From Pedobacter sp. MC2016-14 (GTDB taxonomy: Bacteria; Bacteroidota; Bacteroidia; Sphingobacteriales; Sphingobacteriaceae): a stretch of DNA of 64,000 nt. The number at the start of each line of letters is the position of its first letter. Positions within the stretch are counted from its first letter, which is position 1. The DNA is taken from NCBI RefSeq assembly GCF_020991475.1, contig NZ_JAJMPA010000001.1, positions 1,984,001 to 2,048,000 on the forward strand, read 5' to 3'. This document shows, piece after piece, positions 1 to 8,822 of the stretch. The notes under the pieces are model-generated. The model did no database searches. It was not told the origin of the DNA and worked only from the letters and a program-made list of their open reading frames with translations. Position numbers and translations under genes: made by a program.

Positions 1-96
1 TTAAGATGGACACCTGAACGACCAACAACTTACATCAGGCACAGACAGTATTTGATTATGCGCAACATGCGTAGATTGGGACCGCTGGATTTTTAG
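1..96 (+). CDS. C-terminal tail of an unidentified protein, cut by the window start
   Basis: Frame 1 is open from the first base to a TAG at 94-96 and encodes 31 residues ending RRLGPLDF. The composition (many Arg, Tyr and Trp residues) is protein-like, and the frame ends 42 bases before the sigma-factor start chosen at 139. No family can be assigned from so short a tail, and a chance open frame is possible. If real, it belongs to a gene lying left of the window on the same strand as the sigma factor. Confidence 0.3.
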   Translation, partial: LRWTPERPTTYIRHRQYLIMRNMRRLGPLDF

Positions 97-138
97 GTTT
101 CGTAATGCGGGTGTTTATTGACTATCTTAAGCCCAATT

Positions 139-690
139 ATGCTGTTTGAGGAAGATGATAAAAATTATTGGGAGCAAATGCGGCTTGGTGATAAGCAAGC
201 TTTATTTGAGCTTTACAATAAAATGTATTTTCATCTGATCAGGTTCGGCTTGAAAATAAATGCTGATGACGAGCTTGTGAAAGATTGTGTAAATCAGATT
301 TTTCTTAACTTATGGGACAAGCGCGAGCGGTTACAGCCAATTGATAATGTAAAGTCATACCTAATGACTACACTGCGCAGATGCATGCTGGATCAGCTTT
401 CTTATCAGGACAAGATGGATCTGGCCTTTAATAAACTCGGTGCTGAAGAAGATTGGAGTGAACTTTCCTATGAGGAGATTATCATTAATATGCAACAGGA
501 TGATGAGATGCGCGAAAAATTACACGATGCGATTCGCCAGCTTACTCCAAGACAGATTGAATTGATAAAGCTTAAATTTTTTGAAGGATTGAGTTATGAA
601 CAAATAGCTGAACATACTTCTCAAACAGTGAAAACTGCATATAACACCATTTATGATGCAATTAAAATGCTTAGAAAGTTGCTGAAATAA
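139..690 (+). CDS. ECF-type RNA polymerase sigma factor
   Basis: This is a 183-residue extracytoplasmic-function sigma factor that would direct RNA polymerase to the SusCD operon downstream. Sigma region 2 lies around residues 20-85, with the motif VNQIFLNLWDKRERL. Region 4 lies around 125-180, with LTPRQIELIKLKFFEGLSYE followed by a helix-turn-helix ending in AIKMLRKLL. Region 3 is absent, as in the ECF group. I chose the ATG at 139 (MLFEEDD) over an in-frame TTG at 118 because ATG is far commoner and no better upstream signal is seen. FecR follows 75 bases later and an STN-bearing SusC comes after that. This is the classic Bacteroidota order, in which FecR holds the sigma factor until SusC signals substrate. 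The family is secure; the regulon is inferred from position. Confidence 0.93.
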   Translation: MLFEEDDKNYWEQMRLGDKQALFELYNKMYFHLIRFGLKINADDELVKDCVNQIFLNLWDKRERLQPIDNVKSYLMTTLRRCMLDQLSYQDKMDLAFNKLGAEEDWSELSYEEIIINMQQDDEMREKLHDAIRQLTPRQIELIKLKFFEGLSYEQIAEHTSQTVKTAYNTIYDAIKMLRKLLK

Positions 691-765
691 AATAAATATA
701 AAAAAATTGCAAATTCTCTTAGGAAAAGCAGGTAGTTTTTCCGTCTATAGGTTAAAACGACCTTT

Positions 766-1887
766 ATGCAATTGCCAAAAGATAATTTTTCCATTGAAGA
801 ACTGATTTGTAACGAGTCTTTTCAGCAATATTGCTTTGGTACTTCACTGGAGAACCAGATTCTGTGGAATGAATGGATTGCTAAGCATCCAGAACGGGCT
901 TTAGATATTCAACAAGCCAAGCAAATTTTTGATCTTTTAAGTGCCAGGCAGGGAAATCGTATCCGGCAGTTGAAAGACCTGAGGACGGGGATTAAACAAA
1001 GAGAAGCTTTTGCCACTCTTATAGTTGAAGAACCGGCGCAAGGTGACGTCAAAAAACGAAGTTTATATACTTATATCAGCACTATAGCGGCTGCGGCCGT
1101 AATTATACTACTTTCTTTTTACTTTTTGCAGAGCGACTCCACATCTGGCATTCATGTTTTGTTCAGTAGCATTAACTCTCATGTTATATACTCAAGAGAT
1201 ACGGCCAGAAAAACCATAGTTCTGAGTGATGGTACTTTGATAACGCTTGCCAAGGAGAGTACCCTAAAACTTCCAAAAGACTTTAGTACAAAAAATAGAG
1301 AAATTTGGCTTTCCGGAGAGGCATTTTTTGACGTAAAACACGACAAATCACATCCTTTTGTGGTACATACTTCTTACAATGACATTAAAGTACTTGGAAC
1401 TACTTTCAATGTAAAAGCCTATGAGTCCTCGAAATCCATGGAAACATCCTTAATTCAGGGGAGCGTAAGGGTAGAGTCTAAAAAGTATCCTGGATATTCA
1501 ATAACATTAAAGCCAAATCAAAAACTAGTTACCAATAATTACCCTTCAAAAACAGAAGACTTTAGCAGTATTTTTAAGCTATCGGTGCTTGCAAAGGCTA
1601 TTCCTGCAGAAAATGCGACGCATGTAAAAGGAAGCTCCACCATTCCTAGCGAATTAAAGTGGGTTCGGAATCGACTCGATATTGAAAATGAGCCCCTTTG
1701 GTCAATTGCGGAGAAACTGCAAAATTGGTACGGGATAAACATTGTCATTAAAGACGATGCGGTGAAAAATTACCGCTATTCCGGAGTGTTTGAAAATGAA
1801 ACCATTTTAAAAACCTTAGAAGCATTGCAACTCTCTTATCCATTTAAATTTAAAGTAGAAGAAGCACGAATTACCATTAGCAAATAA
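766..1887 (+). CDS. FecR-family anti-sigma factor (DUF4974 C-terminus)
   Basis: This 373-residue single-pass inner-membrane regulator is predicted to bind the ECF sigma factor encoded just upstream with its cytoplasmic N-terminus, and SusC's STN domain with its periplasmic part. One membrane segment lies at about residues 101-121 (a run of Ala, Ile, Val and Leu). A FecR beta-helical domain follows at about 145-240, with SDGTLITLAKESTLKLP, GEAFFDV and VLGTTFNVKAY. The C-terminal DUF4974 domain (about 295-373) contains YRYSGVFENETILKTLEAL. The start sits 75 bases after the sigma stop, and SusC begins 39 bases downstream. All of this is typical of Sphingobacteriaceae FecR proteins. The activating substrate cannot be read from the protein itself. 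Confidence 0.94.
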   Translation: MQLPKDNFSIEELICNESFQQYCFGTSLENQILWNEWIAKHPERALDIQQAKQIFDLLSARQGNRIRQLKDLRTGIKQREAFATLIVEEPAQGDVKKRSLYTYISTIAAAAVIILLSFYFLQSDSTSGIHVLFSSINSHVIYSRDTARKTIVLSDGTLITLAKESTLKLPKDFSTKNREIWLSGEAFFDVKHDKSHPFVVHTSYNDIKVLGTTFNVKAYESSKSMETSLIQGSVRVESKKYPGYSITLKPNQKLVTNNYPSKTEDFSSIFKLSVLAKAIPAENATHVKGSSTIPSELKWVRNRLDIENEPLWSIAEKLQNWYGINIVIKDDAVKNYRYSGVFENETILKTLEALQLSYPFKFKVEEARITISK

Positions 1888-1926
1888 CCTTAGAATAATA
1901 TTTACCTAAACCCTAAACCACAGAAC

Positions 1927-4900
1927 ATGAGAAGAACTCTACTTTTGGCTTATCTGGATAAGTATGCGGAAACCAACCGGTTTCTGCTGAAAATAAAACT
2001 TACCGGATTAATTTTATTATTGGTGTGCCTTCAGGTTTCGGCCTCTGGATTTGCACAACAAAAAATCAGCATTAATGTAACTCAAATGAGCATTAAGAAC
2101 CTGCTGAAGACTATTGAGAAGCAAACAGAGTATCGCTTTGTGTATAGTAACAATGCTTTGGCTACAGAGAAAAAGATTTCGCTTAAATTGAAAGAGGTAT
2201 CATTGGACGAAGCCATGCAACTGGTACTCAAAGAAACCAATTTAACGTATGCTTTGAAAGAAAGCAATCTGGTGATTATATATGCAGGCATAAAATCAGA
2301 CAAAGACCTTGTTGTTACAGGTAAGGTTGTTGATGATAGCGGATTACCCATTCCAGGTGTATCAGTAAAGGTAAGTGGGCTATCCTTGGCCACTATTACA
2401 AATGGCGATGGTATTTACAGCATTAAGGTGCCGGATGCTAATGCCATTCTGGAATTTTCATTTGTAGGTTATGCTAAGCAAATATTGCCGGTAGGCAACG
2501 GAGGTTTATTAAACGTAACCTTGAAAACGGATGCAAGGAGTTTACAGGAAATTATTGTTACAGGCTACACCGCTTATAAACGTGACCAATCTGCAAGTGC
2601 TGCAACAGTAGTGAGTGGAGATAAAATTAATGATGTAGCAGGTTTAACGGTAGATCAGATTTTACAAGGCCGTGTACCTGGTATGAGCGTAATTTCAAGC
2701 ACAGGTCAACCTGGGCAAAATGCAGCGGTCGTAATCAGGGGTATTGGAAGTATAGGTGGTAGTTCTACACCTTTATATGTTTTAGATGGTGTACCTATTG
2801 AGGGGAATTACTTTCAAACCATCAATCCATCTGATATTGAGTCGGCCACTGTGTTAAAAGATGCTTCTGCTAAGGCGCAATATGGATCGAGAGGATCTAA
2901 TGGTGTAATCATTTTAACCACTAAGAAAGGTAAAGCTGGTAAAGTTTCTGTTCAATATAATTCGCAATACGGATTTTCTGATGTGACCCGACCTAAATTT
3001 ACCATGATGAATACCGACCAACGCCTTCAGTTTGAAGAAGAAATTGGTTTAGAACTTGGCAGAAATCTTGGTCCGGGATGGGCTTTTTCTCCAAAGAATC
3101 CTCTTTACATAAATGGGACTACGGCTTTTAGACAAAATGCCGACCATGTACTAGATAGTTTAAGGGGCATTAATATTGACTGGAGAGATATGTTCTTGCA
3201 ACGAGGCAAATTTCAGGAGCAGCAGGTGAGTGTAAGTGGTGGCAATGAAAATACACGGTATTACAACTCCCTGAATTATTACAAGCAAGATGGTATTGCG
3301 AAACGTACTGGTCTGGAGCGGTTTGCTTTAAGAAGTAATGTGGATTTTAACTCTGGAAAATTCTCTGGTAATGTAAATATCTCTTTGGGATATTCCAATG
3401 CAAGTTATACAGAAGGTGAGGGTACTACAACAGGCGGTACAGCAATGTCGGCCATTTATTATGCCTTGCCTTATGAAAATCCATATGTTGCGAACGGAAC
3501 TTTAGTGCCCAATAGAATCACAATGATACCTGCGATTCTGGATCAGCGCGAAGGAAGCTTGGCCTTAGAGCGGTTGCTAAACTCCACTGATAAATCCAAC
3601 CAGTTTAAAAGTATAGTAGGGATGGGTTTTGCCTACCAGTTGTTACCGGAATTAAAGATCCGTACCAAAGCAGGTGTTGACTACAGGAATTCAACTGATG
3701 AGCGCTGGATCAATCCAGATTCGTATTATGGATCAAGATCTGTAACTAACACACTTGGCGCAAAAGGACGTTATGCAGAAGGCAGCAGAAGAAACTTTAG
3801 CGTTATTTCGACATCTGATATCACATATTCTAAAACATTTAATGAGAAGCATGATATTCAGGTCTCAGCTGTCCATGAATATATCTATGAAAATTACAAT
3901 TCATTTAGTTTTGTTGGTTTTGGCCTGGATGGAAGGCTCCCTGAAACACCAACAGGCATTGGAACACCAACAGCTACTACTATACCTATTGTAGGCGGTG
4001 GAAAAACGTCCAGCGCATTAGCGTCGTTTATGGGGCTTGCAAGGTATACTTACGATGACAAATATACCATTAATGGAAGTTACCGCTATGATGGCTCTAC
4101 AAAAGTAGCACCACAAAACAGATGGCACGGGTTCTACTCTGTTGGCGCCAATTGGAATGCAAAAAAAGAATCATTTTTAGAAAATACAGAAATTATAGCG
4201 GATCTGAATTTTAGGGCCAGCTATGGTATCACAGCTAGTCCATTCAGCAGTAGTAGTGATTTTATTTATTTGGCTACTTTCGGAACAACCTCCTATGGTG
4301 GTAATCCGGGTTTAAGGCCGGTTACTGCAGGTAATTCAGATTATGACTGGGAATATGTAAATGAGTTTAATACAGGTTTTGACTTATCCTTATTTAGTAG
4401 CAAGCGATTGCATTTAACATTCGATTATTACAATAGACTTACGACTAATATGTTTGTTGATCAGAGACTTTCGGTTACTTCAGGATTTCAGCAACAGAAT
4501 TTAAGTACAGGAAAGATGCGGAACCGTGGCGTAGAAATTGATCTTAGTGGTGATGTAATTAAAAATAGTGAAGTTACGTGGTCACTAGGCATAAACGCAG
4601 GATACAATAAAAATAAAATCCTTTATTTATCCCCTATAGCCGATTTTATATCTGATGGTGATACACGTGTACTTCAGGTGGGCAAAGCATATGGTACCTA
4701 TTATGCCCCGGACTGGGCGGGCGTAAAACCTGAGACTGGAGAATCGCAATATTATAATTTAAATGGGGATATCACAACAACATATAATGCAAATACACAA
4801 AGTACTACCAATTCTGGATCTTTGTATCCAAAGTTAACTGGTGGTATCACTTCATCAGTAGCCTGGAACGGTTTTACAGCAAGTGTGCTGTTTTCTTTTG

Positions 4901-5295
4901 TTTCGGATGTGATGCGCCATAACAATGAAGATCTGTATAATGAGAACCAGCGATATGCTACTAGTAACCAATCCGTTCGTATGTTGGAGGACAGGTGGAA
5001 GAAAGCAGGTGATGATGCCATTTTGCAAAGATTTGATATTGCAAGACAATTTACTTCAAAAGACATTCAGGACGCATCTTTTTTGAGGTTAAGAAATCTT
5101 AATATAGGTTATAGCCTTCCTAAAAGTGTATTACAGAAATTGCATGTGAGTGGGATTAGTGTATTTGTTCAAGGGCAAAACCTGCTCACCTGGACAAGTT
5201 GGAGAGGGCTGGATCCTGAAAATAATAGTGTTTATGGCCGTTTTCAGTATCCTAATGCCAGAACTTACACTGGAGGACTTAAGATTAACTTTTAA
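1927..5295 (+). CDS. SusC/RagA-family TonB-dependent outer-membrane transporter with STN domain
   Basis: This 1122-residue outer-membrane beta-barrel imports oligomers using energy from TonB. A long N-terminal leader ends near residue 44 (VSASGFAQ). It is followed by a secretin/TonB short N-terminal (STN) domain at about 46-120, a carboxypeptidase-regulatory-like beta domain at about 130-205 (VTGKVVDDSGLPIPGVSVKV), and a plug domain at about 215-330 with the SusC signatures LYVLDGVPI and VLKDASAKAQYGSRGSNGVI. The barrel fills the rest and ends in Phe. The STN domain is what contacts FecR in trans-envelope signalling, which matches the sigma/FecR pair immediately upstream. SusD starts 11 bases after the stop. 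The downstream genes are peptidases rather than glycosidases, so the cargo is probably peptidic. Family call secure; substrate inferred. Confidence 0.97.
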   Translation: MRRTLLLAYLDKYAETNRFLLKIKLTGLILLLVCLQVSASGFAQQKISINVTQMSIKNLLKTIEKQTEYRFVYSNNALATEKKISLKLKEVSLDEAMQLVLKETNLTYALKESNLVIIYAGIKSDKDLVVTGKVVDDSGLPIPGVSVKVSGLSLATITNGDGIYSIKVPDANAILEFSFVGYAKQILPVGNGGLLNVTLKTDARSLQEIIVTGYTAYKRDQSASAATVVSGDKINDVAGLTVDQILQGRVPGMSVISSTGQPGQNAAVVIRGIGSIGGSSTPLYVLDGVPIEGNYFQTINPSDIESATVLKDASAKAQYGSRGSNGVIILTTKKGKAGKVSVQYNSQYGFSDVTRPKFTMMNTDQRLQFEEEIGLELGRNLGPGWAFSPKNPLYINGTTAFRQNADHVLDSLRGINIDWRDMFLQRGKFQEQQVSVSGGNENTRYYNSLNYYKQDGIAKRTGLERFALRSNVDFNSGKFSGNVNISLGYSNASYTEGEGTTTGGTAMSAIYYALPYENPYVANGTLVPNRITMIPAILDQREGSLALERLLNSTDKSNQFKSIVGMGFAYQLLPELKIRTKAGVDYRNSTDERWINPDSYYGSRSVTNTLGAKGRYAEGSRRNFSVISTSDITYSKTFNEKHDIQVSAVHEYIYENYNSFSFVGFGLDGRLPETPTGIGTPTATTIPIVGGGKTSSALASFMGLARYTYDDKYTINGSYRYDGSTKVAPQNRWHGFYSVGANWNAKKESFLENTEIIADLNFRASYGITASPFSSSSDFIYLATFGTTSYGGNPGLRPVTAGNSDYDWEYVNEFNTGFDLSLFSSKRLHLTFDYYNRLTTNMFVDQRLSVTSGFQQQNLSTGKMRNRGVEIDLSGDVIKNSEVTWSLGINAGYNKNKILYLSPIADFISDGDTRVLQVGKAYGTYYAPDWAGVKPETGESQYYNLNGDITTTYNANTQSTTNSGSLYPKLTGGITSSVAWNGFTASVLFSFVSDVMRHNNEDLYNENQRYATSNQSVRMLEDRWKKAGDDAILQRFDIARQFTSKDIQDASFLRLRNLNIGYSLPKSVLQKLHVSGISVFVQGQNLLTWTSWRGLDPENNSVYGRFQYPNARTYTGGLKINF

Positions 5296-5306
5296 TATTT
5301 AAAGAC

Positions 5307-6704
5307 ATGAGAAACTTATTCAAAAGATATGTATATATAGTTTTGGTTTTAGTTACAGCCGCATCCTGTGCCAAACTAGATCAAAAGCCTACGGATACAA
5401 TTAGTCCGGAGCAAGCCTATAGAAACTTAAATGATATTAATATGGGCTTACTTGGTGCTTACGGTTATATGGATTATACGCTGATAGCTACCTCTATCAT
5501 TGTTGCAGATGAAGCTACTTATCCAGGAGAAAATACAGTTGGAAATAAAGACGCCTTTAAGTGGCAGTACACGCCAAGCAGTGGTTCCGTAACTAGTGCA
5601 TATGGGGAATACTATGTTGTTATAGATCGTTTAAACAGGGTATTGCAAAACATTGATAGGATCGAAGTAAGTAGCACAGAACAGGTGATCAAGGATCGTT
5701 ATAAAGGGGAATTGCTTGCATTAAGGGCATATTGTCATTTTGAATTGATCCGCGGGTATGCTTCTGCTTACCAAAACGGTGCCTTAGGCGTTCCTTACAT
5801 GAAGCAATCTATTATCGGCTTTCCAGCAAGAGATCCATTTGAAAGTGTGGTAGCTAATGCAAAGGCTGATCTCGTTGCTGCCAAGGCTTTGATACCCTCT
5901 ACATTTACAGACAAAACCCGAATTACCAAAATTGGCGTGTCAGCAATTCAGGCACGGTTAGCTTTGTATGAGAAAAATTGGTCTGAAGCTATTACCTATT
6001 CAACCGAAGTTATTAATGCGGTTCCTTTAGCCACCAAAGTACAATTTCCGGGAATTTGGACAGATGCAAATAAAAGTGAGGTAATCTGGGAATTAAACAG
6101 GAGAGTGGGGAGTACTGCCACTGGCTCAAACATAGGTGGTTTTTTCCTACGACAAACACCTGAGATGGTTTTATATGCCCCATCATTTAAGCTGATCAAT
6201 TCATTTGATCAGACAAACGATATTCGTTATCCGGCATATATCAGATTTGATGCAACTAGAACCGGAACAAGATCACAGTATCTGGTTAATAAATATGTAG
6301 GTGGATCTACGGTGCCGGGTCTTGCCGATATTAAGCTATTTAGAACTGGTGAGATGTACCTGATACGTGCTGAGGCACGCGCGGAATCCAGTGGAGATGC
6401 TGCCGGGGACTTAAATACTTTAAGGGCAGCCAGAATTAATGGGTATGTGAATGAAACTTTCCCTACTGGAACACTTATTACTGCTATTTACGCAGAACGT
6501 TTTAAAGAACTGGCTTTTGAGGGTCATCGTTTCTTTGATTTAAGAAGAAGGAACCTGAATGTAAACCGATCAGGACCTGATGCTGTAAATACAGAGGGTG
6601 CTAATATTCTTACATCCCAGCAAGCACAATATGCTTTGCCTTTGCCAGCAGATGAGATTTTTGTAAACAAACAGACTATTCAAAACCCGTATTACGATAA
6701 ATAA
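5307..6704 (+). CDS. SusD/RagB-family substrate-binding lipoprotein
   Basis: This 465-residue surface lipoprotein is expected to form the lid over the SusC barrel and capture substrate. The N-terminus is a lipoprotein signal with the lipobox TAASC, giving a mature Cys at about residue 22. Helical TPR-like SusD regions follow, including RAYCHFELIRGYA and the C-terminal signature LAFEGHRFFDLRRRNLN, and the protein ends NPYYDK. At 465 residues it is shorter than many glycan SusDs (500-650), though within the family range. It starts 11 bases after SusC and is followed 19 bases later by a cyanophycinase-like lipoprotein, so the genes are surely co-transcribed. No ligand can be named from sequence alone. 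Confidence 0.95.
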   Translation: MRNLFKRYVYIVLVLVTAASCAKLDQKPTDTISPEQAYRNLNDINMGLLGAYGYMDYTLIATSIIVADEATYPGENTVGNKDAFKWQYTPSSGSVTSAYGEYYVVIDRLNRVLQNIDRIEVSSTEQVIKDRYKGELLALRAYCHFELIRGYASAYQNGALGVPYMKQSIIGFPARDPFESVVANAKADLVAAKALIPSTFTDKTRITKIGVSAIQARLALYEKNWSEAITYSTEVINAVPLATKVQFPGIWTDANKSEVIWELNRRVGSTATGSNIGGFFLRQTPEMVLYAPSFKLINSFDQTNDIRYPAYIRFDATRTGTRSQYLVNKYVGGSTVPGLADIKLFRTGEMYLIRAEARAESSGDAAGDLNTLRAARINGYVNETFPTGTLITAIYAERFKELAFEGHRFFDLRRRNLNVNRSGPDAVNTEGANILTSQQAQYALPLPADEIFVNKQTIQNPYYDK

Positions 6705-6723
6705 ATTATAAATCCTCAAAACC

Positions 6724-7785
6724 ATGAAATATTCCCTTTTAATTGTTTTTTTATCCTTTTGGCTCAGTGTACTTAGCTGTGGCAAATCTGCCGAGGCACC
6801 TGCAAAAACCGGTACTGGTACTGGTGTTGCAATAAAACGCCGGCCTGCTTCCATAGGCATAATAGGTGATACGGCAAACGTGGTAAAAACAGTTAATGGG
6901 GGTATGGTTTTAATGGGGGGCGGTGCAGATGTAGAATCTGCCTTTAAGTGGATGATAGACAGGAGTGGGGGTGGCGACGTTGTGATCATCAGGGTTACAG
7001 GAACAGATGCTTATAATGACTTTGTAAACAAGTTAGGCTCTGTAAACTCTGTGGAGACTTTAAAGATAGATACAAGGGAATTGGCCAATAATGATACTGT
7101 TGCCAATATCATCCGTAATGCAGAAATGCTTTTTATCGCGGGTGGTGATCAATCTGACTATATGAACCTATGGCGTGGCACTAAAACCGGTACTGCTTTA
7201 AACTATTTGTTACAGGAAAAGAAGGTCCCTTTTGGCGGTACCAGCGCAGGGTGTGCCATATTAGGTGGTTTTTATTTTAGCGGCGAAAGTACTAGTGTGG
7301 TTTCTAACGAAGCTTTAGCCAATCCATACGCCAGTAATATTACTTTATATAACAATGACTTTTTACACGCACCCTTTCTACAGAATGTAATAACAGATCA
7401 GCACTATTTAACCCGTACCCGTGAAGGCCGCAGCGTGGCTTTTCTAGGAAGGATTTATAAAGACTGGGGTGTGCTGGCAAAAGGCATAGCAGCTGATGAA
7501 CGCACTGCAGTATGTATCGATAAAGACGGCAAGGCGCAAGTACTGGGTAGCAGCAAAGCTTACTTTATTTTACCAGATGCTGCTAAAAGCCCTGAGCAAT
7601 TTACAGCGGGTTTGCCTGTAATATGGAAGCGAAATAATCAAGCTATACCTGTTTATGAAGTTCAAGCCTCCGTTGCTGGTAATGGCAACTTTAATGTTGC
7701 TAACTTTAGTGCTGCAGAAGCCTCTGGTGGTTCCTGGTACTGGTGGAGCGTAGATAATGGACAATTGATAAAAGTTTTACAATAA
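6724..7785 (+). CDS. Cyanophycinase-like serine peptidase (family S51), predicted lipoprotein
   Basis: This 353-residue peptidase S51 homologue belongs to the class that cuts cyanophycin, a poly-aspartate backbone with arginine side chains, into beta-Asp-Arg dipeptides. Seen directly are a lipoprotein-type leader with SVLSC (Cys at residue 19), a glycine-rich MVLMGGGADV at 61-70, AGGDQSDY at 139-146, the nucleophile elbow GGTSAGCAILG with Ser174, and DQHYLTRTREGR at about 225-236, which resembles the conserved DQH-R-R region of cyanophycinases. A C-terminal extension of about 90 residues goes beyond the core fold. It lies between SusD and an isoaspartyl peptidase, 13 bases upstream of the latter, which supports a polymer-degrading role at the envelope. 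Alternative: another S51 activity such as aspartyl dipeptidase E, though the length and DQH motif favour cyanophycinase. Confidence 0.86.
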   Translation: MKYSLLIVFLSFWLSVLSCGKSAEAPAKTGTGTGVAIKRRPASIGIIGDTANVVKTVNGGMVLMGGGADVESAFKWMIDRSGGGDVVIIRVTGTDAYNDFVNKLGSVNSVETLKIDTRELANNDTVANIIRNAEMLFIAGGDQSDYMNLWRGTKTGTALNYLLQEKKVPFGGTSAGCAILGGFYFSGESTSVVSNEALANPYASNITLYNNDFLHAPFLQNVITDQHYLTRTREGRSVAFLGRIYKDWGVLAKGIAADERTAVCIDKDGKAQVLGSSKAYFILPDAAKSPEQFTAGLPVIWKRNNQAIPVYEVQASVAGNGNFNVANFSAAEASGGSWYWWSVDNGQLIKVLQ

Positions 7786-7798
7786 TAAAAAGAAACAG

Positions 7799-8821
7799 AT
7801 GAGGATAAAATTTATAATGCTGTTGCTGTGTGTGTTTGCTAATACATCATTTGCACAAGATGCTAAGGAAAAATATGTATTGGTTATTCACGGCGGTGCT
7901 GGTACAATCCTTAAAAAGAATATGAGTGCAGAAAAAGAAGCCGCTTACCGTGCGGCCCTAACTCTTGCCCTGCAAACAGGTTATAAAACTTTAACATCCG
8001 GTAAAACAAGTTTGGATGCTGTAGAGGCTACCATTCATATTTTAGAAGATAGCCCTTTGTTTAATGCCGGTAAAGGTGCAGTATTTACTCATGATGGCCG
8101 TAATGAAATGGATGCTTCTGTAATGGATGGCAAAACGTTAATGGCGGGTGCCGTTGCCGGTGTAACCACCATCAAGAACCCTATTTCGGCTGCCAGGGCG
8201 GTAATGGAAAAGTCTGAACATGTCATGATGGTAGGTCAGGGTGCAGAGGTTTTTGCAAAACAATCCGGCTTAACCATTGTAAACCCAAAATATTTTTACA
8301 CCAAAGAACGTTGGGATGGCTTACAACAAGCCATTAAAGAAGATTCTATAAAAACGGTATTAGACCATGGTAACAAGAAAACAAAACTAGGCACCATCAA
8401 CCGGGATTATAAATTTGGTACAGTCGGTGCCGTGGCGCTTGATAAGTCTGGAAATCTGGCTGCGGGAACCTCCACAGGAGGTATGACCAATAAAAAATAT
8501 GGTAGGGTAGGAGATTCTCCTATTATTGGTGCTGGTACCTATGCCAATAATGCTACTGCGGGTATATCTTGTACAGGCTGGGGCGAATTTTATATTCGCA
8601 ATGTAGTTGCACACGACATTTCTGCTATGATGGAATATAAAAACCTAAGCGTAGCAGACGCTGCTAAAGCCGTGCTTGATAAAGTAGGTAAAATGGGTGG
8701 TGATGGCGGATTAATTGCGCTAGATAAGCTAGGTAACGTGACTATGCCTTTTAATACAGAGGGAATGTATCGCGGCACAGTAACTGCTGATGGTAAAATT
8801 GAAGTACAGATCTACAAGTAA
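7799..8821 (+). CDS. Isoaspartyl peptidase / L-asparaginase (Ntn hydrolase, family T2), secreted
   Basis: This 340-residue plant-type asparaginase/isoaspartyl peptidase hydrolyses beta-aspartyl dipeptides and often L-asparagine. It is made as an inactive precursor that cleaves itself before a catalytic threonine. A Sec signal peptide ends near residue 20 (NTSFAQ), so the enzyme should be periplasmic. Family motifs are VIHGGAGT at 29-36, FNAGKGAVFTHDGRNEMDAS at 88-107, and the autocleavage site FGTVGAVA with Thr208 as the predicted nucleophile. The substrate-binding segments GTSTGGM (223-229) and GRVGDSPIIGAGTYA (235-249) follow. It would convert beta-Asp-Arg, the product of a cyanophycinase, to free Asp and Arg. 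It sits between two S51 peptidase genes with only 13 and 1 bases of spacing, which strongly suggests one pathway. Confidence 0.93.
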   Translation: MRIKFIMLLLCVFANTSFAQDAKEKYVLVIHGGAGTILKKNMSAEKEAAYRAALTLALQTGYKTLTSGKTSLDAVEATIHILEDSPLFNAGKGAVFTHDGRNEMDASVMDGKTLMAGAVAGVTTIKNPISAARAVMEKSEHVMMVGQGAEVFAKQSGLTIVNPKYFYTKERWDGLQQAIKEDSIKTVLDHGNKKTKLGTINRDYKFGTVGAVALDKSGNLAAGTSTGGMTNKKYGRVGDSPIIGAGTYANNATAGISCTGWGEFYIRNVVAHDISAMMEYKNLSVADAAKAVLDKVGKMGGDGGLIALDKLGNVTMPFNTEGMYRGTVTADGKIEVQIYK

Positions 8822-8822
8822 G

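Noticed and set aside
6570..6989. 139-codon minus-strand frame across the SusD/S51 junction
   Set aside because: It overlaps two real genes and has no start signal or motif.
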